DNA from: Verrucomicrobiota bacterium
Lineage (GTDB): Bacteria; Verrucomicrobiota; Verrucomicrobiia; Verrucomicrobiales; Verrucomicrobiaceae
Length of the DNA: 5,062 bases
Assembly (NCBI GenBank): GCA_023429545.1
Contig: JAEYUU010000623.1
Coordinates: 1 to 5,062, forward strand
Direction: 5' to 3'
Of this stretch, positions 4,418 through 5,062 are shown piece by piece (the first letter of the stretch is position 1; each line of letters opens with the position of its first letter). The notes under the pieces were generated by a model, which saw nothing but the letters and a program-made list of their open reading frames with translations, had not been told where the DNA came from and ran no database searches. The translations under genes and the position numbers were made by a program.

Positions 4418-5062
4418 ATGCAGCGCCCCTTTGTTTTCATGAGTCCACGTTGTTTCCTTCTTCTAGCCGTTGTCGCATCATTCCTTGGTCGCGCGGAGGC
4501 GCAGGAGATTGAGCGCATCCGCGATGTGATCTACACCAAGCATGACGGCGTGGCGCTGACCATGGATGTGTACAAGCCGGCCAAGCCCAATGGCGCGGGC
4601 ATCATCAAGATCATCAGCGGCGGATGGAAGTCCAACCACAAGCAGATCAGTGACGGTGGCTGGCCCCAGGCGGGGTACACCACCTTCGTGGTGGTGCACG
4701 GCACGCAGCCCCGCTTTCAGGTGGAGGAGATCGTGGCGGATCTCAATCGGGCGGTCCGGTTCATCCGGGCCAATGCCGCCCAATATGGTGTGGACCCCAT
4801 GAAACTCGGCGTGACGGGTGGCAGCGCCGGCGGGCATCTCAGCCTCATGCTGGCCACACGCGGTGGCGCCGGCGATCCCAAGGCGGAAGACCCGGTCGAT
4901 CGCGAGAGCAGCGCCGTGCAGGCCGTGGCTTGTTTCTATCCGCCCACGGACTACTTGAACTGGTTTGAGGATGGGGACAACGCGGTGGGCATTGGCAAGC
5001 TGGCGGCATACGCCGGAGCCTTTGGGCCAAAATCGGCGACACCCGAGGGCAGGGAGAAGCTG
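4418..5062 (+). CDS. Secreted alpha/beta hydrolase, esterase-like (3' truncated)
   Basis: The frame is open from ATG 4418 to the right edge (215 codons seen). Residues 1-28 look like a Sec signal peptide: basic start, hydrophobic CFLLLAVVASFLG (12-24) and a likely cut after AEA (26-28), so the protein is exported. The mature part starts like the BD-FAE/acetyl-xylan-esterase group: VIYTKHDGVALTMDVYKPA (38-56), then IISGGWKS (65-72) where most relatives have HGGGW, and VVVHGTQPRF (91-100). DLNRAVRFIRANAAQYGVDP (108-127) precedes the nucleophile elbow GGSAGG (134-139) with Ser136. CFYPPTDYLNW (172-182) follows. The catalytic Asp and His lie beyond the window. The likely reaction is hydrolysis of an ester on a carbohydrate or similar compound; substrate unknown. 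ATG 4439 is an in-frame alternative that still leaves a signal peptide, and neither ATG has a clear ribosome binding site, so translation may be coupled to the dehydrogenase stop 8 bases upstream. Confidence 0.87.
   Translation, partial: MQRPFVFMSPRCFLLLAVVASFLGRAEAQEIERIRDVIYTKHDGVALTMDVYKPAKPNGAGIIKIISGGWKSNHKQISDGGWPQAGYTTFVVVHGTQPRFQVEEIVADLNRAVRFIRANAAQYGVDPMKLGVTGGSAGGHLSLMLATRGGAGDPKAEDPVDRESSAVQAVACFYPPTDYLNWFEDGDNAVGIGKLAAYAGAFGPKSATPEGREKL

Noticed and set aside
1..5062. Search for transposase, integrase, CRISPR repeats, toxin-antitoxin or defence genes
   Set aside because: None of the open frames carries such motifs, and no regularly spaced repeats or terminal inverted repeats with target duplications are visible.

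Overview
The window reads as a carbohydrate-catabolism type locus from a high-GC member of the Planctomycetes-Verrucomicrobia group, most likely Verrucomicrobiota. That placement rests on protein style only: a two-domain sulfatase, a GntR/LacI chimeric regulator and an exported SGGW-type alpha/beta hydrolase, in a GC-rich background. There is no rRNA or other phylogenetic marker. All four genes lie on the + strand. The first runs off the left edge and the last off the right edge.

Layout: (1) 1-1840, the 3' part of a family S1 sulfatase gene carrying an extra C-terminal domain of about 255 residues that I cannot name. (2) 1841-2151, 311 bases without a convincing protein gene but rich in dyad symmetry: a hairpin on the sulfatase stop codon, two mutually exclusive small hairpins, a perfect 7-bp dyad, a long imperfect hairpin, and a candidate promoter/operator. 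(3) 2152-3345, a transcription regulator with an N-terminal GntR winged helix and a LacI-type sugar-binding domain, the AraR-like architecture. (4) 3346-3428, a short spacer with a hairpin just after the regulator stop. (5) 3429-4409, a 3-hydroxyacyl-CoA dehydrogenase superfamily enzyme whose catalytic tetrad is intact but whose cofactor pocket looks NADP(H)-type. (6) 4418 to the right edge, a secreted alpha/beta hydrolase (esterase-like), 8 bases after the dehydrogenase stop and probably co-transcribed with it.

Working model (inference): the sulfatase and the exported esterase-like hydrolase remove sulfate and acyl or ester groups from a polysaccharide or related polyhydroxylated compound. 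The regulator senses a sugar-like breakdown product and probably also controls its own promoter through two TGNTATANCA dyads on either side of its annotated start. The dehydrogenase oxidises or reduces a hydroxy-acid-type intermediate. No complete pathway is visible, and I see no defence system, mobile element, CRISPR array, tRNA or rRNA. The parts most likely to be undescribed are the sulfatase C-terminal domain and the regulatory architecture at 1841-2215.
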